Shown here one piece after another: positions 7,949 through 16,463 of a DNA stretch of 64,000 bases; within the stretch, counting starts at the first letter, position 1, and each line of letters starts with the position of its first letter. The notes beneath the pieces are model-generated. The model did not search any database. It saw only the letters and a program-made list of their open reading frames with translations, and was not told where the DNA came from. Position numbers and translations under genes: made by a program. The stretch lies in NCBI GenBank assembly GCA_902786965.1, contig CADAEJ010000004.1:64197-128196 (forward strand), in the 5' to 3' direction. The DNA comes from an uncultured Ruminococcus sp. Lineage in GTDB: Bacteria; Bacillota; Clostridia; Oscillospirales; Ruminococcaceae.

Positions 7949-8806
7949 TTACTGAATTTTCTCAAATCCGCTGCCGTATATCTCCCCTGCGTCAAGCACG
8001 AGGATAAACGCATCGCTGTCCGCCCTTACCGCGAGAGTGCGCACCGCGTGCAGTCGGTGCTTTTTTATCGCGCACATCAGCGTACTCGCCTGCGAGCCCG
8101 TATACCCTGCACGCGCGCTTATCACGGTGCAGCCGACATTTGCGCTGTTCAACAGCTGCGGCAGGAGCGTATCTGCCTTACGGGTGACGATAAGCACCAG
8201 CTTTGCGCCGCTGCCGCCGTACAGCACAGCGTCCAGCACCTTTGAAAAAACAAAAAGCCCGATGAACGCATACAGCGAATTTGAAAGGCTTTTAAAGACT
8301 ATACCGCCTGCGATGCACACGCTTCCGTCAAGCGCAAGGAACACCTTTCCGGTAGAAAACTGCGGATTTTTGCGCAGTATCAGCTTTGTAACGATATCCG
8401 TGCCGCCCGTTGTCGCGCCGCACAGAAAAACCGCGCCGCAGCCAAGCCCCATAAGCGCGCCGCCGAACACCGCCGCAAGCAGAGGTTCCTTTATCGGCGT
8501 ATCAAACTGCGAAAAATAGTCTGCCGACAGCGCACAGATAGCTATAGCCGCTGCGGTATAAAGCACAAAACGTCTGCCGAAAACTCTCCACGCACAAAGG
8601 ATAAGCGGAATGTTCAGCAGCAGTGTGTAGGTGCCCACGCCAAGCGGAAAAATACTGTCAAGTATCACGGAAATGCCTGCCACACCGCCTGCGGCAAGCT
8701 TGTTCGGGCTTAAAATAAGCCCCAGCGCCAAGCCGAAAAGACAGCTCCCCGCCGCAAGAAAAGCTCCCCTTGCGAGCCGTTTGTGTGCAAGCGTATAAAT
8801 ATCCAT
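7949..8806 (-). CDS. YitT family membrane protein (DUF161 + DUF2179)
   Basis: 285 residues from the ATG at 8806; an AGGAG site lies rather far away (14 bases), so the start is not certain. Six hydrophobic segments cover residues 10-190. Family hallmarks are LSPNKLAAGGVAGISVIL near the N-terminus and GATTGGTDIVTKLILRK in the middle. The C-terminal soluble DUF2179 domain is about 90 residues. Members are broadly described as membrane transport-type proteins with no firm substrate. It is packed between unknown genes in the minus-strand run. Confidence 0.85.
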   Translation of the reverse strand: MDIYTLAHKRLARGAFLAAGSCLFGLALGLILSPNKLAAGGVAGISVILDSIFPLGVGTYTLLLNIPLILCAWRVFGRRFVLYTAAAIAICALSADYFSQFDTPIKEPLLAAVFGGALMGLGCGAVFLCGATTGGTDIVTKLILRKNPQFSTGKVFLALDGSVCIAGGIVFKSLSNSLYAFIGLFVFSKVLDAVLYGGSGAKLVLIVTRKADTLLPQLLNSANVGCTVISARAGYTGSQASTLMCAIKKHRLHAVRTLAVRADSDAFILVLDAGEIYGSGFEKIQ

Positions 8807-8867
8807 ATGCGTAATGCGTACTCCTTTCGGTAATATCCAAAAGGTAGTTTTCCCGCGTTTTGCACAC

Positions 8868-9251
8868 CTATTCAAACCACGGATAGCTGACTGTTTTCAT
8901 TCCGCCCTTGGTGGTCATATTCAGGTAATAGGTCTCCACGCCGTCAATGATCTGTCCGCCCTGCAAATACACCTCGTTTGAAAGGCTGCCTGTCATAGTC
9001 GAGGCAAAAACGCTGTAGATATTGTCGGCAAGGTCAAGCACGATCTGCTCGCCGTTTTTGATGCGCGCGCCGTTTGCGTCAAGCACGGCAGGGTCGATGC
9101 GCTGTACGGGCTGCCCGAGAAGATCGTTCTTACCTATATCTTCATAGATACCGAACTGCGCCTTGAAAGCCTGCTTTGAGCCGGGTATCACCCAATACGG
9201 CATAAGTGCGGAAGCAAGTTTTTTCTTGCGTGTAACGATCAATCTTTTCAT
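8868..9251 (-). CDS. Hypothetical protein, 127 residues
   Basis: The ATG at 9251 follows GAGGTG; it starts 2 bases after the stop of the redox-family gene, so translation is likely coupled. The protein opens with a basic stretch (MKRLIVTRKKK), then residues such as YWVIPGSKQAF and a mixed alpha/beta pattern ending in a beta-rich C-terminus. No signal peptide, membrane helix or cysteine pattern is visible. I do not recognise the family. Confidence 0.7.
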   Translation of the reverse strand: MKRLIVTRKKKLASALMPYWVIPGSKQAFKAQFGIYEDIGKNDLLGQPVQRIDPAVLDANGARIKNGEQIVLDLADNIYSVFASTMTGSLSNEVYLQGGQIIDGVETYYLNMTTKGGMKTVSYPWFE

Positions 9252-9253
9252 TT

Positions 9254-9715
9254 TTACACCTCGATAAATTCCCCCAAAAGCCCTGCGGAAAGCTCGATAA
9301 GCTCTCTGCACGGGCGCTTTTTGTAGTATTCGCTCGTTCTTGCGGCAGGTGTAGGCTCGCTCGCGCCGGAAAGACCGAGCATATCGCGGCACACGATGCT
9401 GTCAAAGCGGTTCTCCTCTTTAAAGCGCGCTGCAAAGGTCTGTATCAGCTTGTAAAGCTCCGCCTTTGCAGATGTGTCCCGCGGGTCGCTGTACCCGTAT
9501 TTGAATGACAGCACCATAAACGCGCCCGTCACCGAGCCGCACACCTCGCGCAGTCTGCCCATACCGCCGCCAAAGCCGCTTGACAGCCGCAGTGCTGTTT
9601 CGCGCTCAAGTCCGATGTCCGCCGCCCACGCACATATTACAGACTGTGAGCAGTTATAGCCCTGCATAAAAAGCTCGCCCGCAAGACGCGCTTTATCATT
9701 ATTGAACTGTTTCAT
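9254..9715 (-). CDS. C_GCAxxG_C_C family (redox-type) protein
   Basis: 153 residues. The family's invariant cysteines are present: GYNCSQSV near residue 22, the glycine-rich FGGGMGRLREVCGSVTGA around residue 48-66 (the CGxxxG core), and later single cysteines in VCRDMLG and RPCREL. The family is thought to be redox-active and appears widely in anaerobes, but its substrate is unknown. The RBS AAAGGAG lies 5 bases before the ATG. It is cytoplasmic, with no membrane segment. Confidence 0.9.
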   Translation of the reverse strand: MKQFNNDKARLAGELFMQGYNCSQSVICAWAADIGLERETALRLSSGFGGGMGRLREVCGSVTGAFMVLSFKYGYSDPRDTSAKAELYKLIQTFAARFKEENRFDSIVCRDMLGLSGASEPTPAARTSEYYKKRPCRELIELSAGLLGEFIEV

Positions 9716-9734
9716 GATTACTCCTTTATTCGCT

Positions 9735-10133
9735 TTAGATCAGGTCTTTTATCGCATCAAGATACTTGCCGTCCTCGCCGTCAAATATCTCCTCGCCCTC
9801 ACTCATATACGCTCTCATAAGGTACTGCCGCGCATCGTCCATGCCAAGCTCAAGGCAGCACTGCCCGAGCCGCAGCATCACGAACGGATTGTACCCTTCT
9901 CCCGAGAGGTTGGTTCTTGCATCGGTAAGATAGCTGTACGCGCTGCGATAGTCGCCCAGCATAAAATATGCGTCAGCTATGCTTGTCTGGAACCACACCG
10001 CCTCACTTTGCGCATTAAGCGGCTTTGCAAGCATATCAAGGCCTTTCTGCCACACGCTGACAGCCTGCGCATACTCGGTGCGGTCAAAATACATATTGCC
10101 TTGCTCTGCTATATCATCAATGGTATTGTTCAT
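9735..10133 (-). CDS. Small TPR-like helical repeat protein
   Basis: 132 residues from the ATG at 10133 (RBS AAGGAGA). Its start overlaps the upstream stop as ATGA, indicating translational coupling. Helix pairs such as AEQGNMYFDRTEYAQAVSVW, ADAYFMLGDYRSAYSYL and LRLGQCCLELGMDDARQYL have the spacing and small/aromatic pattern of tetratricopeptide repeats. The acidic C-terminus (EGEEIFDGEDGKYLDAIKDLI) is typical of small helical proteins found near immunity or polymorphic-toxin genes. Its role here is unknown; a scaffold or immunity function fits its two upstream neighbours. Confidence 0.7.
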   Translation of the reverse strand: MNNTIDDIAEQGNMYFDRTEYAQAVSVWQKGLDMLAKPLNAQSEAVWFQTSIADAYFMLGDYRSAYSYLTDARTNLSGEGYNPFVMLRLGQCCLELGMDDARQYLMRAYMSEGEEIFDGEDGKYLDAIKDLI

Positions 10134-10456
10134 AGCTTCTCCTTGTAGTAATCGAGCCAATCGTCCGCTGCGATGCCGCCGATGGTGTCTATCACGATAT
10201 GCGCCCAGCTGTCCTTTACCGAGCGCCCGCCGAAGATATCTGCACACAGCAGCTCACGCGCGGTCGCAAACTCGCAGCCCTGCGGGTCATCACAGCAGCC
10301 TGCCCAGTAAGGCTTTTCGCGGTTTTGCTCGCGCAGACATCCGAGATAGTGCTGCTCGGTGCGCTCAAAGTCAAAGTGAAAGGTGGTTTCGTCAACAGGG
10401 AAAATATCGTCATTATCAAAGATATACACGAACTGCTCAAATGAAAGCTCCGCCAT
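10130..10456 (-). CDS. Hypothetical acidic cytoplasmic protein, possible immunity-type
   Basis: 108 residues, strongly acidic and aromatic. The segment KPYWAGCCDDPQGCEFATA followed by RELLCADIFGGRSVKDSW is the conserved-looking core; I have an impression of similar small Firmicute proteins but cannot name a family. It has no signal or membrane helix. The gene is 12 bases after the Imm42-like gene and overlaps the next gene by ATGA, so all three should be made together. Confidence 0.6.
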   Translation of the reverse strand: MAELSFEQFVYIFDNDDIFPVDETTFHFDFERTEQHYLGCLREQNREKPYWAGCCDDPQGCEFATARELLCADIFGGRSVKDSWAHIVIDTIGGIAADDWLDYYKEKL

Positions 10457-10468
10457 CGTGCACCTCCG

Positions 10469-11008
10469 TCATTTCAGGCTGCTGTAAAACTCCGAGAGCT
10501 GTGAGCGTATGCTTTCAAGCTCTGCAAGAGTTATTGTTGTTTCGCTTGCAAGCTCGTGCCCGTCATTGATGATAAAGCCGTTGGGTGAGAGCCTTCTGTT
10601 GACATCCTGCCCCACAAGCACTCTGACGTTCTCGCCGTCGGAAACAAGAAATACATCAAAGCCTCTGTCACTTATCTCCTCAAACGGCAGGACGAAACGA
10701 TAATCGTTGTCGATGTCATCATCATCGTCAGTATCATCGGGATAGGTTATGCTTTCAAGGTATGCAAGCAGCTCGCCTGAGGGCAGCGCAAAAAGCTCTT
10801 TATCAACGACCGTGTTCATCAGCGGCGATTCGGGCGCAAGCAGCCACGGCAACTCACAGCCGAGCGTAGTTGTGCGCACGTCCTTGGGGTATATCTCGCC
10901 GTTTACGCACAGGAACATTATCCCGTTTCTGAAGGTGTCGCCCGGCGGCTCCCATATATTGATTCTTTCAAGTATAAACGCCATTTTGTACGGCTCGCCT
11001 ATTACCAT
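10469..11008 (-). CDS. Imm42-family-like immunity protein
   Basis: 179 residues. The N-terminus VIGEPYKMAFILERINIW followed by FRNGIMFLCVNGEIYPKDVRTTTL matches my memory of the Imm42 family, whose members open with (I/V)xGxPYKFA and carry NGxxYPxD. These proteins neutralise polymorphic toxins delivered between bacteria. A highly acidic run (DDTDDDDDIDND) sits mid-protein. No toxin gene is adjacent, so it would be an orphan immunity gene. It is the first gene of the minus-strand run, behind a good promoter, with RBS GGGGGG. Confidence 0.6.
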   Translation of the reverse strand: MVIGEPYKMAFILERINIWEPPGDTFRNGIMFLCVNGEIYPKDVRTTTLGCELPWLLAPESPLMNTVVDKELFALPSGELLAYLESITYPDDTDDDDDIDNDYRFVLPFEEISDRGFDVFLVSDGENVRVLVGQDVNRRLSPNGFIINDGHELASETTITLAELESIRSQLSEFYSSLK

Positions 11009-11046
11009 TGTGCGCCCCCCTTTTTTCGCTGTGAATTATCTTTTTA

Positions 11047-11075
11047 AGTATACCACAGATCGCTCTGCTTTTCAA
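11047..11075 (-). promoter_or_regulatory. Promoter of the eight-gene minus-strand run
   Basis: Minus strand: TTGAAA, 17-bp spacer, TATACT, 38 bp before the ATG at 11008. It is divergent from the rubrerythrin promoter. Confidence 0.75.
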
Positions 11076-11151
11076 GATTATTATTCTGCTCGTTGTGTAA
11101 AGTGTACAAATTTAGTATAGTATTTTGTGATAATTGTTACTTCAAAGTTCG

Positions 11152-11180
11152 TTGACAAAAGGGTTAAAATCAAGTATAAT
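11152..11180 (+). promoter_or_regulatory. Perfect consensus promoter of the rubrerythrin gene
   Basis: TTGACA (11152-11157), exactly 17 bp, TATAAT (11175-11180). High expression is expected. I looked for a PerR box around it and did not find a convincing one. Confidence 0.9.
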
Positions 11181-11237
11181 AGAATTGTGCAAAAATCTTG
11201 TTTTTTTCACAGTTTTACAGCTATGGAGGTAATTATT

Positions 11238-11783
11238 ATGTCAAAATTCGTATGTTCGGTATGCGGTTACATCTATGAAGGCGAGCAGCCGCCCGAGAAA
11301 TGCCCGCAGTGCGGCGTTCCTGGCTCAAAGTTCAACAAGGTCGAGGAAGAGAAGATAGCCTGGGCTGACGAGCACAAGCTGGGCTCGGCACAGGGTCTTG
11401 ACGAGGAGATCGTTCAGGGACTGCGTGATAACTTCAACGGCGAGTGCAGCGAGGTAGGTATGTATCTTGCTATGGCGAGAGTTGCTTACAGAGAGGGCTA
11501 CCCCGAGGTCGGTATGTACTACGAGAAGGCTGCTTTTGAAGAGGCTGAACACGCTGCAAAGTTCGCAGAGCTGCTCGGTGAGGTAGTTACACCGTCTACA
11601 AAGAAGAACCTTGAGCTGCGCTATATGGCTGAAAACGGCGCTTGCGAGGGCAAGATGAAGATCGCTAAAAAGGCTAAGGAGCTTGGCTACGATGCTATCC
11701 ACGATACAGTTCACGAGATGGCTAAAGACGAGGCAAGACACGGCTGCGCTTTCAAGGGTCTGCTGGACAGATACTTTAAGTAA
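11238..11783 (+). CDS. rbr: Reverse rubrerythrin (N-terminal rubredoxin domain; peroxide reductase)
   Basis: 181 residues from the ATG at 11238 (RBS GGAGGT). The rubredoxin part is at the N-terminus: [10 protein letters not shown] at residues 6-9 and CPQCG near 22-25 bind one iron. The four-helix diiron domain follows, with Glu ligands in [13 protein letters not shown], the EEAEHAAKF motif and the final DEARHG motif. Domain order is reversed relative to classical rubrerythrin. Such proteins reduce hydrogen peroxide (and oxygen) with electrons from NAD(P)H in strict anaerobes, in the cytoplasm. It is monocistronic with a perfect promoter. Confidence 0.95.
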   Translation: MSKFVCSVCGYIYEGEQPPEKCPQCGVPGSKFNKVEEEKIAWADEHKLGSAQGLDEEIVQGLRDNFNGECSEVGMYLAMARVAYREGYPEVGMYYEKAAFEEAEHAAKFAELLGEVVTPSTKKNLELRYMAENGACEGKMKIAKKAKELGYDAIHDTVHEMAKDEARHGCAFKGLLDRYFK

Positions 11784-11803
11784 TCAAACCGATACATGAT
11801 AAA

Positions 11804-11843
11804 AATACCCAAGAACGATCACTCGCTCTTGGGTATTGTTTTT
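11804..11843 (+). terminator. Rubrerythrin terminator
   Basis: Perfect 11-bp stem AATACCCAAGA / TCTTGGGTATT followed by G and a T run. Its 3' part overlaps the last codons of the small minus-strand ORF at 11819-11965. Confidence 0.85.
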
Positions 11844-11965
11844 ATGTCAGGTCTTTCGGGTAATACCTCTCCCGACTCAAGCTTCTGCTCAAACCTTTTT
11901 ATTCTGTCACGGGTATTTGCGATGCATTTGTCGAAATACTGTTCATCTTTTCTTGTATCTCTCAT
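11819..11965 (-). CDS. Small 48-residue charged protein, convergent to rubrerythrin
   Basis: The ATG at 11965 has a GGGAG site 10 bases upstream and the frame runs 48 codons to a TGA at 11819-11821. The product begins MRDTRKDEQYF and is helical and highly charged, ending KTIPKSE. The opening resembles the start of longer Firmicute proteins often found near immunity genes, so it may be a shortened relative; this is tentative. Its C-terminal codons lie inside the rubrerythrin terminator stem, so the terminator sequence doubles as coding DNA. It is 37 bp downstream of the CaCA antiporter gene on the same strand. Confidence 0.45.
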   Translation of the reverse strand: MRDTRKDEQYFDKCIANTRDRIKRFEQKLESGEVLPERPDIKTIPKSE

Positions 11966-12002
11966 TATCTATCGGCTCCCGTCATTACCGTGCAGGCACG
12001 CA

Positions 12003-12983
12003 TCATTTTGAAAGTATCAGAAATGCGGCATAGCAGCCGAGTATCGCAAGTCCGCCGATGCGGTAGAAAAGCTTCAAGCCTGCGTTTTCGCTGTCCTTTT
12101 TGCGCTGCTTGATAATAAGTATCGCGCCCACAGCAGCCGCTACAGCAAGTCCGAAAATGTTAAGATACGAGCTTGACTTGTCGTTTGAGATATATACCGA
12201 GCCGCCGCGGTAGAGGATATCTGCCACGGAGATGATACAGAAGTTGAACACGCCGCTGCCCATTACGTTGCCCGCGCAGGCATTGAAGTTGCCCTTTCTG
12301 ATAAGCGCGATAGACGAGGTAAGCTCGGGCAGCGATGTAGCTACACCGAGGAACAGCGCGCCGCCGACCGTCTTGCCGAGCTTGAACTCTTCGGAGAGGT
12401 GGTCTGCTGCGATGGTGATGAAGATAGATGCTGTTACCAGCAGCACTGCCATTATGACAAATCTGATGATTATCTGCTTGAGCGTGAGGTCGCTTGTATC
12501 CTCGCCCTCGCTCTCGGCGCTGTCACCTGCCATAAACTTGATAGAGCAAGCGTAAAGCACCAGCAGGATTATCGAGTAAACGCTTATGCCGACTACCGTG
12601 TAATCCTTTTTGAACACAACAGGCAGAAGCATTATCGAAAACATTATAAACGTGATGACTGTTGTTTTGAGGTGGCTGCTGCCTATCGTTGACTTGCAAA
12701 GGCTCTTTGCCGCGATAAGCGCCGCACCGCCGAAAATACACATATTGAACAGGTTGCTTCCGAGAATGTTGCCCATTACAAGATCGGGCTGCTTTACAAA
12801 AAGCACCGCCGAGATAGAGGTGAAAAGCTCTGGCAGACTGGTAACTGCGGCAAGGATAACTCCCCCTATGAACGCTCCCGACAGGTCTGTTTTTTTGTCG
12901 ATGAGATCAACATAGTTAGCCAGCTTGATCGAGAAAAACACCACGCATACTGCCAGCGCGGCATAAATACCTACCCATATCAT
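12003..12983 (-). CDS. CaCA-family cation antiporter (calcium/sodium antiporter, YrbG-like)
   Basis: 326 residues with ten or so membrane helices in two inverted halves. The two alpha-repeats that line the ion path are clear: AAVTSLPELFTS...GNILGSNLFN near residues 45-80 and GVATSLPELTSS...GNVMGSGVFN near 218-255. The loop between the halves is acidic (ESEGEDTSD). The family exchanges Ca2+ (or K+) against Na+ or H+ at the cytoplasmic membrane. Direction and ion cannot be decided from sequence. Confidence 0.92.
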   Translation of the reverse strand: MIWVGIYAALAVCVVFFSIKLANYVDLIDKKTDLSGAFIGGVILAAVTSLPELFTSISAVLFVKQPDLVMGNILGSNLFNMCIFGGAALIAAKSLCKSTIGSSHLKTTVITFIMFSIMLLPVVFKKDYTVVGISVYSIILLVLYACSIKFMAGDSAESEGEDTSDLTLKQIIIRFVIMAVLLVTASIFITIAADHLSEEFKLGKTVGGALFLGVATSLPELTSSIALIRKGNFNACAGNVMGSGVFNFCIISVADILYRGGSVYISNDKSSSYLNIFGLAVAAAVGAILIIKQRKKDSENAGLKLFYRIGGLAILGCYAAFLILSK

Positions 12984-13027
12984 AATCGTTTTACTGTCCT
13001 TTCTTGCGCAAATCTGCGAACACTACT

Positions 13028-13056
13028 ATTATATCCCCACAGACCACAAAAGTCAA
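13028..13056 (-). promoter_or_regulatory. Promoter of the CaCA antiporter gene
   Basis: Minus strand: TTGACT, 17-bp spacer, TATAAT, 44 bp before the ATG. Confidence 0.8.
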
Positions 13057-13058
13057 TA

Positions 13059-13090
13059 GAAAAAAGCACACCGAGTAACTTTCGGTGTGC
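13059..13090 (-). terminator. Terminator of the 13112-13774 gene
   Basis: Minus strand: perfect 9-bp stem GCACACCGA / TCGGTGTGC followed by six T residues. Confidence 0.85.
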
Positions 13091-13111
13091 AGAGATGATC
13101 AAAGCGTTATT

Positions 13112-13774
13112 TTACCAGCCGCTTTTTGACTGATTGTATTTATCGTTGTATTTTGGTCGCTTTTCTTCCCATTCCTTCAACGCTGTGTTTGCATCCACCA
13201 TATAGTTTCTTATCTCCCAGTCCTCATAGTTTTTTGTTTCGTCCAACCCGTACTCCGCCAGCCTCTTGGTGTCCCAGTCATTGACATATTCAATTATCTT
13301 TACTGCTTCGTCGTGATATTTCTGACTGTACAAAAGCAAGTGCAGATATGAATTAAAGCTTCCCTTATCGGACAGAACATTTTCTTTTACTATCTCTGCG
13401 ACCTCGGGCTTATCGTCAATGCTTTCACTGGTCAGCTCCTCAAAGCCGTCGCCGTCATCAAAAATGACAAAACCGATAACATCGTAGACCGTCAGGTCGT
13501 CGGTGTGCGCCAAGCCCACGAAGCTGTCCTCATAGATGCCAAGCTCGACCCAGATGTGCATATCTGAATTTGTTGAATAAAGGTCGCTCTCCACCTCGCT
13601 GAAGGTATAGCCTCTCCTCACCTTGAACTTGTCACCGTACTCGGTCTTTATCGTTTCGTTGTCATCACTCATCGACCATAGAAACAGCAGGTGAATAAAT
13701 ATGTAAAACGCAAACGGCAGCAGGATAACACACAAGCATAAAATTATTATCGTCTTTTTTGTTTTTGCACTCAT
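13112..13774 (-). CDS. Membrane-anchored hypothetical protein
   Basis: 220 residues from the ATG at 13774, which follows GAAAGGGG; the longer open frame upstream lacks an RBS. One N-terminal membrane helix (about residues 8-33) with a short basic head (MSAKTKKT) places the remaining ~185 residues outside the cell or at the membrane face. The soluble part is acidic, rich in Tyr and Trp, and holds no motif I recognise. It has its own terminator. Function unknown. Confidence 0.7.
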   Translation of the reverse strand: MSAKTKKTIIILCLCVILLPFAFYIFIHLLFLWSMSDDNETIKTEYGDKFKVRRGYTFSEVESDLYSTNSDMHIWVELGIYEDSFVGLAHTDDLTVYDVIGFVIFDDGDGFEELTSESIDDKPEVAEIVKENVLSDKGSFNSYLHLLLYSQKYHDEAVKIIEYVNDWDTKRLAEYGLDETKNYEDWEIRNYMVDANTALKEWEEKRPKYNDKYNQSKSGW

Positions 13775-13908
13775 TGTCCCCGTCCCCTTTCTTGCAGGGC
13801 GTTTTGCCCTTTGATATATAAACGATCCGCAGAAGCAAAATTGTGCATTATCAGATGAAATTTGTAGGCTTGCACAAATATCTCTGCCATAATATGTATC
13901 AAACTCAC

Positions 13909-13945
13909 AAAAAGACCGAGAGCAAATCAACAATGCCCTCGGTCT
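13909..13945 (-). terminator. Terminator of the sensor-GGDEF gene
   Basis: Minus strand: 8-bp perfect stem AGACCGAG / CTCGGTCT followed by TTTTT, 5 bases beyond the stop codon. Confidence 0.8.
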
Positions 13946-13949
13946 GCGA

Positions 13950-16217
13950 TTATCCGTTAAGCAGCTTTTTTCTTTCGCGCTTTTGCACATACAGAAGATA
14001 GTCTGCTTTGTCGATGATCTCTGAAATATTCTTGTACTCGTTCGCCTTACACTCGAAGATACCCATTGAGAAGGCTATCTTATACGGTCTTTTGAGCCTT
14101 TCGTTGAGCTGGTCGAGCACCTCGTTGCACTTGTTGCGGACGTACTCGCTCATATTGTCAAATATCGAAGGCATCATCGCAACGAACTCGTCGCCGCCGA
14201 CACGCCCGACGATACCGATATCGGCGATAACCTCGCGCAGACAGTCAGCGACTGCCTTTATCGCTATATCGCCCTCGGAGTGACCGAAGTTATCGTTTAT
14301 CATCTTCAGTCCGTCAAGGTCAACGAATACGACTATCAGCTTATCGGTTATCTGCTCAAACTGCTTTTCAGCCTCGTTGTAGAAGCCGCGCCTGTTGAGC
14401 GCACCTGTGAGCTGGTCAAGGCTTGACATATTGTGCAGGGCGATGTTTATCTTATTGAGCTGGATAAGTGTTTCGTTCTGCGTTCTGATAAGCTCCTGTA
14501 TCTTTACCGCGGCGCTCAGCTGGTAGGTGAGATATTCAAGATAGCTGAAATGCTTGTAATCTATCTCAAACATCGCAAGTCCATACTGCACGTTGGTCGA
14601 ATACAGCACCGTCATAACGGTAGTCCAGCGCCTGTCCTGCGGCAGATAATGGTGCCTGAAAAGCTGCTGCGGTGTGACAGCGCCTTTCTCCTTGGGAACG
14701 GTGAACACACGCTCGCCCTCGTGGTACGCCTCAAGCGTCCAGCTGATGTCCTTTTTGACATCATCGCGCGAATTGTATATCACGGGCTTTTCAAGCAGAT
14801 ACAGATAGCTCGTTTTTATATCCAGCAGATGCAGCTGGCGCAGCATCGAGCCGCACGCGCCGTCAATATCCTGCGTTGCGAACATAAGCACATCGCGCGT
14901 GATGATATTTGAACGGTGACGCAGCTCTGCACTTTCGTTCTCGTCATACAGCCTGCGCAGCTCGGCATTATAGGCTATCGTATGATAAAGATGCGTAAAC
15001 ACGGCAATTATCTTATCCGTATGGTGCGGATATTTCTTCATCATCCAGCGCATACCATCCTCGACAATGCCGAGGAACTTGTTCAGGTTATAGTCAAAGA
15101 AAACACCTTTTCTGCGGAACACCTCGTCTATAAGGTCGATCATCTCGTGCACCTGCGTATCGGTCATATCGGGGTCGCGGAAGATCTCCCTGCCCTTTTT
15201 CAGCAGCATCGTGCAGGCAGCCTTTGCTGCTTCCCACTGCTGCGGTGCAACGAACTCGGTATACGCAAAGGCGAGCAGCTCCTTTGCGCACTTTTCAGCC
15301 TCAAGCTCGAATATCCAGCTCCTGTCGGGGTACTCTGCCTTTCGGTAGCATGATTCGCGCAGCATGAACATTGTCGGCACGCGCTTATGCTCGATGAACT
15401 TTGTATTTCCGCCAAGGTAATCGACCGCCCTGCTGACTGCCTTATACGCAAGCTGCTCGGCATCAGCCCTTACAGATGCAAGCGGCGGAGAGAGCCTTTG
15501 CGCAATAGGCAGGTCGTCAAAACCGACAACGGCTATCTTATCGCCCACGCTGATACCGTGCTTTTCAAACACCTCGTAGACGGTAGTTGCGGTAGCATCA
15601 TTACAGCAGATGATAGCGTCCATATCGGGATTGTCCTCAAGCAGCTTTTCGACCTGAGCGTGACAGAATGAGGACATATCGTTGAAGATGGTGAGCTTTT
15701 CATCATACTCGATGCCGTTTGCCTCAAGCGTCTGCTTATATGCGGCATTTCTCTCGATACAGTCATAGTTGTACGGCTCGCCCTTCATCAGACCGATGTG
15801 TTTTCTGCCCGAATCTATCAGGTACTGCACCGCATCGCTGACACCCGATGCGTTGTCAAACACAAGGCTCTCAAAGCCGTCTACCTGCGCGGCTATCGAC
15901 AGCACGGGCGTATCGCCTATGCTCTTGAGAAGCTCGCGCCTGTCAATATCGGTCATCGAATAAACTATCTCGCCTGTTGAGATTATGATATAATCAAGCG
16001 CGCCCGATGAAACGTACGTCAGCATAGAGTTGAACATATACTCGTACTTTTCATCCGCACTCTCGGGAGCATTCTCTCTGCCTATGTATTTCATAGGTAT
16101 TATCGCAAGGTTTACATCAAGGTCGTCCGCCGCAGCCATTGCGCCCCTGGCAATAGTTTTGCTGAACTGGTCGTTCAGGCTTGCGACAACAAGTCCGACG
16201 TTATATCGCTCACTCAT
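13950..16217 (-). CDS. LacI-type ligand-binding domain fused to a GGDEF diguanylate cyclase
   Basis: 755 residues. Residues 1-300 are a periplasmic-binding-fold sensor of the LacI/GalR class but without the DNA-binding headpiece: it opens directly with NVGLVVASLNDQFSKTIARG and contains VVGFDDLPIAQRLSPPLASV. There is no signal peptide, so the sensor is cytoplasmic. Residues about 300-580 form a helical, partly GAF-like middle. Residues about 595-755 form a GGDEF domain with intact GGDEF (near 673) and a C-terminal ADYLLY helix. The I-site position reads VIAD rather than RxxD, suggesting no product inhibition. Likely role: make c-di-GMP in response to an intracellular sugar or metabolite (inference). 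Monocistronic, RBS GGAGGA. Confidence 0.85.
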   Translation of the reverse strand: MSERYNVGLVVASLNDQFSKTIARGAMAAADDLDVNLAIIPMKYIGRENAPESADEKYEYMFNSMLTYVSSGALDYIIISTGEIVYSMTDIDRRELLKSIGDTPVLSIAAQVDGFESLVFDNASGVSDAVQYLIDSGRKHIGLMKGEPYNYDCIERNAAYKQTLEANGIEYDEKLTIFNDMSSFCHAQVEKLLEDNPDMDAIICCNDATATTVYEVFEKHGISVGDKIAVVGFDDLPIAQRLSPPLASVRADAEQLAYKAVSRAVDYLGGNTKFIEHKRVPTMFMLRESCYRKAEYPDRSWIFELEAEKCAKELLAFAYTEFVAPQQWEAAKAACTMLLKKGREIFRDPDMTDTQVHEMIDLIDEVFRRKGVFFDYNLNKFLGIVEDGMRWMMKKYPHHTDKIIAVFTHLYHTIAYNAELRRLYDENESAELRHRSNIITRDVLMFATQDIDGACGSMLRQLHLLDIKTSYLYLLEKPVIYNSRDDVKKDISWTLEAYHEGERVFTVPKEKGAVTPQQLFRHHYLPQDRRWTTVMTVLYSTNVQYGLAMFEIDYKHFSYLEYLTYQLSAAVKIQELIRTQNETLIQLNKINIALHNMSSLDQLTGALNRRGFYNEAEKQFEQITDKLIVVFVDLDGLKMINDNFGHSEGDIAIKAVADCLREVIADIGIVGRVGGDEFVAMMPSIFDNMSEYVRNKCNEVLDQLNERLKRPYKIAFSMGIFECKANEYKNISEIIDKADYLLYVQKRERKKLLNG

Positions 16218-16299
16218 ACTGCTGCTGTCCTCCGTTCCGAATTTATCTTTTTTTGCAATTCGCTTAATTCACAAATATTCAAACATAGTTAACAATAAC

Positions 16300-16328
16300 A
16301 TTATAGCACGATTTCCCGATGTTTGCAA
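16300..16328 (-). promoter_or_regulatory. Promoter of the sensor-GGDEF gene
   Basis: Minus strand: TTGCAA, 17-bp spacer, TATAAT, giving a leader of about 75 nt. Confidence 0.75.
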
Positions 16329-16463
16329 CTGTTTTTTGTATATTTTTGAAAGCTGCGCGGCTACGCCGAAATCGGTTTGTGCAAGTTGGTGAAACGCCCG
16401 TGCCGGCTATTGTTAAACCTGCATATTTTATTAACACATCAAACGAAACCACAAAATATTGAA

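Noticed and set aside
11100-11150. PerR box upstream of rubrerythrin
   Set aside because: AT-rich sequence with no convincing match to the TTATAAT-N-ATTATAA pattern.
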